Below the pieces are notes generated by a model. That model searched no databases. It was not told the DNA's origin and was given only the letters and a program-made list of their open reading frames with translations. From CAUJGQ01 sp038325665 (GTDB lineage: Bacteria; Chloroflexota; Dehalococcoidia; CAUJGQ01), in the NCBI GenBank assembly GCA_038325665.1, contig JBBQJF010000215.1, positions 1-8,964 of the forward strand: a DNA stretch of 8,964 nt. Reading direction: 5' to 3'. Of the stretch, positions 5,549-8,964 are shown in pieces. Both the position numbers and the translations under genes were made by a program. Position 1 is the first letter of the stretch. The number at the start of each line of letters is the position of its first letter.

Positions 5549-6364
5549 CTACGCTCCCATCACCGTGAACACCAACCGAATGCCCACCAACCCCATGACA
5601 ATGCCTAGCACGCGCGTGATTAGCACGGGCCGTACCCGCCGCGCCATGGCTCCGCCGGCCTGGGCGCCCAGCAGTACGCCCGAGCCGATTAGCAGGGTAC
5701 GCTGCCACACGCCGGCGAAGTCCCCGGCGGCGATGTGGGTGATTGTGGCGGTGAGCGCCGTGAACAGCAGGATGAATTGGGAGGTGGCGGTGGCGATATG
5801 GATCGGAAATCCAAGCATCAGCACCATCATCGGGACATGAATCACGCCGCCGCCGATGCCGAGTACGCTGGAAAGGAAGCCAATCCCAACGCTCAGAACC
5901 GCGCCCCACCGCGGCCGGAACGACCAGCGGAAGGTATGACCGTAGCGGTCCACGAGCACTCGCACGGCCTCACCCTTTGTCACTACCCGCTCGCGCGGTG
6001 TGCGCGCTGGTCGCGCGAGCAGCAGAGAGGCGACGGCCAGCAGCAGCAACCCGAACAGGGCATCAAACGCGGTACGCGGGATGAACCTCACGGCGTAGAC
6101 ACCGGCGACCGAGCTGGGTACGGTGGCGGCGGCGAACAGCGCGCCGGTGCGATAATCGATGCGGCGCTGGACCGCGTATGCCCCCGAGCCGGAGAGCGCG
6201 TTCACGAAGGCGATCGCGAGCGAGATGCTGGTCAGCGCCTTGGCCGGCTCGTTGGGATAGGCGAACAGTAACACCGGGCCGAGCAGGAATCCGCCTCCTG
6301 CTCCCACGAGGGTACCAAGTGCGCCAACGGCGAAACCGAGCAGGGGCAAGAGGAACTCACGCAT
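5549..6364 (-). CDS. Sulfite exporter TauE/SafE (TSUP) family membrane permease
   Basis: The 271-aa protein is highly hydrophobic, with about eight membrane segments in two homologous halves split by a polar loop (RTPRERVVTKGEAVRVLVDRYG, about 121-142). Each half carries the Gly-rich family motif: LVGAGGGFLLGPVLLF near residues 19-34 and LGIGGGVIHVPMMVL near 168-182. The family moves small anions or sulfur compounds (sulfite, sulfoacetate, thiosulfate) across the inner membrane; the substrate here is unknown and no sulfur genes are nearby. ATG 6364 was chosen because the hydrophobic first segment begins right there. The frame stays open for 385 more codons upstream, but that stretch is antisense to the epoxide hydrolase. 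The ribosome binding site is weak (GGGCGG). The gene is divergent from the epoxide hydrolase across a 69-base gap that must hold both promoters. Confidence 0.9.
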   Translation of the reverse strand: MREFLLPLLGFAVGALGTLVGAGGGFLLGPVLLFAYPNEPAKALTSISLAIAFVNALSGSGAYAVQRRIDYRTGALFAAATVPSSVAGVYAVRFIPRTAFDALFGLLLLAVASLLLARPARTPRERVVTKGEAVRVLVDRYGHTFRWSFRPRWGAVLSVGIGFLSSVLGIGGGVIHVPMMVLMLGFPIHIATATSQFILLFTALTATITHIAAGDFAGVWQRTLLIGSGVLLGAQAGGAMARRVRPVLITRVLGIVMGLVGIRLVFTVMGA

Positions 6365-6433
6365 GTCCGCCCACCATACCAGAACCTCACCCGCTGGCAG
6401 TGCCGGGGTTAGGTCGTTCACGCGAGGAGATCG

Positions 6434-7594
6434 ATGACCACTACAGCGACGCCCTTCCGTATCGCGGCGCCCGATGAACTTCTGGACGATTTGCAGCAGC
6501 GACTGGCGCGTACCCGTTTCCCGGGCGAGGTCGCCGGCAGCGGCTGGGATTATGGGACCAATCTCGCGTATCTGCGCGAACTGGTGGACTACTGGCGCGA
6601 CCGGTTCGACTGGCGCGCGGCCGAGGCGTCGCTGAACGCGATGCCGCAGTTCACGGCCAAGGTACGGGGTCTTGACCTGCATTTCGTTCATGTTCGCGGC
6701 ACGGGACCGGCGCCGATGCCGCTGATATTTAGTCATGGCTGGCCCGGTTCGTTCTGGGAGGTACACAAGATCCTCGGTCCGCTTACCGACCCGGCGGCCC
6801 ACGGCGGCGACCCGGCGGACGCCTTCGATGTCGTTGCCCCCAGTCTGCCCGGTTACGGCTTCTCCGAGGATCCGAGCGCGCGGGGCATGACTCCCTCGGC
6901 GATCGCTGATCTGTTCGCCGCCCTGATGACTGACACGCTCGGCTACAGTCGCTTCGGCGCGCAGGGTGGCGACTGGGGCGCGGTGATTACCGCCGCCATG
7001 GGCTACGCCCACACCGATGCGGTCGCCGGCATCCACATGAATATGCTCGGCGTTCGTCCGTATACCCGCGACGGCGCGCCGCCGCTGACCCACGCGGAGA
7101 CGAGCTTTCTCGCCGAGGCCGAACGCTGGCGCAACGCCGAAACCGGCTACCAGCAGATCCAGGGCACCAAGCCGCAGACGCTCGCCTACGGACTCACCGA
7201 CTCCCCCGCCGGCCTCGCCGCCTGGATCGTGGAGAAGTTCCGAAGCTGGAGCGATTGCGACGGCGATGTCGAGCGTCGCTTCAGTAAGGACGAGCTGCTG
7301 ACCAACATCATGATCTACTGGGTGAGCGGCTGTATCGGGTCGTCGGTGCGCCTCTACTACGAGAGCCGCCATCATCCGTGGAGTCTCGGCCCCGGCGAAC
7401 GGATCACCGTGCCGGTCGGTTTCGCCCGCTTCCCGGTCGAGCTGACCCGCCCACCGCGCGAATGGGTCGAGCGCGCCTGCAACCTCCAGCACTGGAGCGA
7501 CCTTCCCAGCGGCGGCCACTTCGCCGCGCTCGAAGAACCCGCGGCGCTGGTCGAGGACATCCGTGCCTTCTTCCGACCGCTGCGAAAGGGGTGA
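6434..7594 (+). CDS. Epoxide hydrolase (microsomal-EH-like, with N-terminal EHN domain)
   Basis: The 386-aa protein starts at ATG 6434 after GAGGAGA. Residues 1-110 match the N-terminal EHN segment (FRIAAPDELLDDLQQRLARTRFP, then WDYGTNLAYLRELVDYWRD). The alpha/beta-hydrolase core has the oxyanion-hole motif HGWPGS (101-106) and the nucleophile Asp in GGDWG (D180). By alignment from memory with mammalian microsomal EH, the acid is E336 (FPVE), the base H362 (GGHFAALEEP), and the cap tyrosines that polarise the epoxide are Y239 (TGYQQIQ) and Y308 (RLYYES). All key residues are present, so the enzyme should open epoxides to vicinal diols through an ester intermediate. No signal peptide or N-terminal anchor is visible, so it is probably cytosolic. 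The MFS transporter follows 50 bases downstream on the same strand, probably co-transcribed. Confidence 0.93.
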   Translation: MTTTATPFRIAAPDELLDDLQQRLARTRFPGEVAGSGWDYGTNLAYLRELVDYWRDRFDWRAAEASLNAMPQFTAKVRGLDLHFVHVRGTGPAPMPLIFSHGWPGSFWEVHKILGPLTDPAAHGGDPADAFDVVAPSLPGYGFSEDPSARGMTPSAIADLFAALMTDTLGYSRFGAQGGDWGAVITAAMGYAHTDAVAGIHMNMLGVRPYTRDGAPPLTHAETSFLAEAERWRNAETGYQQIQGTKPQTLAYGLTDSPAGLAAWIVEKFRSWSDCDGDVERRFSKDELLTNIMIYWVSGCIGSSVRLYYESRHHPWSLGPGERITVPVGFARFPVELTRPPREWVERACNLQHWSDLPSGGHFAALEEPAALVEDIRAFFRPLRKG

Positions 7595-7644
7595 CGGCGG
7601 GCGGGCAAAGGCTCCCCGACTACGGTCGAGCGACGAGGCGATAG

Positions 7645-8856
7645 ATGGCCCGTGGCGCGTCTCACCCAGAATACCCCGCGACGGCGGAGGAGACCGAGTT
7701 TCCGCGGTGGCGGCAATCGGTGTGGGTGATCGCGCTCGGGGCGTTCATGGCCTCGTTCTCGATGAACTTCTGGATCCCGTTCCTGCCGGTGTATATGCAG
7801 CGGTTGGGCGCGGGCGACGACGCGGCGGCGCTGACCTGGGTGGGCATCGCGTCGGCGGGATCAGGCATCGGCCGGCTGGTAAGCGGTCCGTTCTGGGGGG
7901 TGATCGCCGACCGCTACGGTCGCAAGGCGATGTTCGTCCGTGCGCTGTTTGCCGCCACCCTGAGCACGTTGATCGCGGCGGCCGCGACCGAGCCGTGGCA
8001 TGTGGCGGTGTCGTGGACGGCGCAGGGGGCGCTGTCCGGCTTTATCCCCGCGGCGGTGGCGCTGACCAGCGTGAGCGTGCCGCGCGGCCGGCTGACCGGC
8101 GCGCTGGGGAACGTGCAATTCGGCCAGTACGCCGGCAACTTCGGCGGTCCGATCGCCGGTGCGGTCCTGGCCGCGCTGATCGGGCTGCGTGGGGCGGTGC
8201 TCGCCGGCGCGTTGGTCCCCGCGGCGGCGGCGCTGATCGTGCTGGCGGTGGTGCCGCGTGATCACGTCGGTCCGCGTCGGGTCGTCGTCGCGGGTGCACC
8301 GCGCGAGAGCCGGCTCACGACGCTCACCGGTGGACTGTCCGTGCAACTTGGCATCGGGTTGCTAGTGTACTTCGCGGTGTTCATGACGAGTGGATTGGTG
8401 CGCACCGCGGCGCCGGTCGCCCTGAAGGGGTTCGCGCATACCGCCTCGGTCACATCGCTCACGGGCATCACCTTCGCGGTGGGCGGGCTTGGCAGCGCGA
8501 TCGGCGCCCTTGGACTGGCGCGGCTGCTACGCGTTCCGAACCGGCTCCGGCTGGTGCTGACCGTGGTGCTGGGAATTGCCGCCGCCGCCCACGCGCTGTT
8601 GGGATTGGCAGGAGGGGCCGTGATGTTTATCGCGGCGTACGGTGTGGCGGGACTGTGCCAGGGCGCGATGATGCCCGCGGCCAACACCGTGATTGCCGCG
8701 TCGGCGCCGTACGAGCGGCGCGGCGCGGCCTTCGGTCTGGCGAGCAGTGTGCAGGCGCTCGCCTTCGTCGCCGGCCCATTGGGCGCCGCCTACTTCGCCC
8801 ACACCTCGTTGTCACTCGGATTCGTGCTGCTAGGCTCGTATTTCGCACATGGCTGA
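7645..8856 (+). CDS. Major facilitator superfamily transporter, drug/multidrug-efflux type
   Basis: The 403-aa protein starts at ATG 7645 with GAGG 6 nt upstream. A soluble N-terminus of about 24 residues precedes the first membrane segment (VWVIALGAFMASFSMNFWIPFLPVY). MFS motif A lies between segments 2 and 3 (GPFWGVIADRYGRKAM, residues 81-96, with D89 and R90). The 6+6 layout is visible, with a central loop (VPRDHVGPRRVVVAGAPRESRL) between the halves. Such proteins exchange solutes for protons across the inner membrane; similarity to multidrug exporters is general and the substrate is unknown. The gene follows the epoxide hydrolase by 50 bases and probably shares its transcript. Odd point: the last segment ends abruptly (GFVLLGSYFAHG), about five residues short of a full helix and without the usual basic tail, so a late frameshift is possible. 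Confidence 0.88.
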   Translation: MARGASHPEYPATAEETEFPRWRQSVWVIALGAFMASFSMNFWIPFLPVYMQRLGAGDDAAALTWVGIASAGSGIGRLVSGPFWGVIADRYGRKAMFVRALFAATLSTLIAAAATEPWHVAVSWTAQGALSGFIPAAVALTSVSVPRGRLTGALGNVQFGQYAGNFGGPIAGAVLAALIGLRGAVLAGALVPAAAALIVLAVVPRDHVGPRRVVVAGAPRESRLTTLTGGLSVQLGIGLLVYFAVFMTSGLVRTAAPVALKGFAHTASVTSLTGITFAVGGLGSAIGALGLARLLRVPNRLRLVLTVVLGIAAAAHALLGLAGGAVMFIAAYGVAGLCQGAMMPAANTVIAASAPYERRGAAFGLASSVQALAFVAGPLGAAYFAHTSLSLGFVLLGSYFAHG

Positions 8857-8917
8857 GGAGTCGGGTGGAGGGTGGTCACTCAAGGTGCAGAGCAGCGGCG
8901 ACAATAGCTCCGTGAGT

Positions 8918-8937
8918 CCCGCCGGATGAGGGGCGGG
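8918..8937. terminator. Weak GC hairpin after the MFS gene
   Basis: CCCGCC (8918-8923) pairs with GGCGGG (8932-8937) around an 8-nt loop, 61 bases after the MFS stop and just before the next start. There is no T tract, so intrinsic termination is doubtful; it could instead shape the leader of the following gene. Confidence 0.3.
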
Positions 8938-8954
8938 CCCATGGAGGTGGCGCG

Positions 8955-8964
8955 ATGACCGTGC
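8955..8964 (+). CDS. Possible start of a further gene, cut by the window edge
   Basis: ATG at 8955-8957 (reading MTV) is preceded by GGAGGTGG at 8943-8950, a strong ribosome binding site at good spacing. Only three codons are visible, so no product can be named. Confidence 0.45.

Noticed and set aside
6365..7519. Minus-strand open frame extending the permease by 385 codons upstream
   Set aside because: It lies antisense to the epoxide hydrolase, whose catalytic residues are all intact on the plus strand; the permease's first membrane segment begins right at ATG 6364.
1..8964. CRISPR arrays, toxin-antitoxin or phage-defence genes
   Set aside because: No regularly spaced direct repeats of array size and no nuclease, helicase or toxin motifs were seen.

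Overview
The window is a GC-rich bacterial segment with strong G/C preference at third codon positions, dense genes on both strands, and intergenic spaces carrying palindromic and 7-bp-period repeats. The S9 peptidase, TSUP permease, mEH-type epoxide hydrolase and EstB-like serine hydrolase resemble, from memory, proteins of Chloroflexota of the Thermomicrobia/Sphaerobacter type. That placement is an inference from style; there is no rRNA or other phylogenetic marker here.

Layout. 1-1270 (+): 3' part of an acylaminoacyl-peptidase-like S9 gene, interrupted by an in-frame TAG. 1275-1421: inverted-repeat element. 1467-1898 (+): acidic protein of unknown function. 1979-1999: perfect palindrome between convergent genes. 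2017-3029 (-): a small cluster, read from high to low coordinate, of a truncated N-terminal piece of a beta-lactamase-like serine hydrolase, a small CxxC protein overlapping it by ATGA, and a HIT-family hydrolase. 3030-3508: 479 bases without a convincing gene, with hairpins and a 7-bp repeat. 3509-4369 (+): TPR protein. 4413-4443: second copy of the palindrome. 4533-4793 (-): small protein whose reading frame crosses a TGA, with a hairpin just downstream of it. 4915-5355 (-): PaaI-like hotdog thioesterase. 5356-5548: C-rich spacer with a G-quadruplex-capable tract and 7-bp repeats. 5549-6364 (-): TSUP (TauE/SafE) permease. 6434-7594 (+): epoxide hydrolase divergent from it, followed after 50 bases by an MFS transporter (7645-8856), probably one operon. 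The start of a further gene appears at 8955.

How it works together. The gene set looks like ordinary housekeeping and catabolic/detoxification functions. The epoxide hydrolase and MFS transporter could pair as detoxification plus efflux. No defence system, CRISPR array or mobile-element transposase is visible. Gene decay is a theme: one peptidase has an internal stop, one serine hydrolase is cut to about 48 recognisable residues, and the MFS C-terminus looks short.

The most interesting point is 4533-4793. The reading frame stays coding-like on both sides of a TGA that follows a Cys codon, and a 7-bp stem with a GGUUC loop lies 22 nt after the TGA. This fits the general layout of a bacterial selenocysteine insertion element. 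A simple nonsense mutation is the main alternative.
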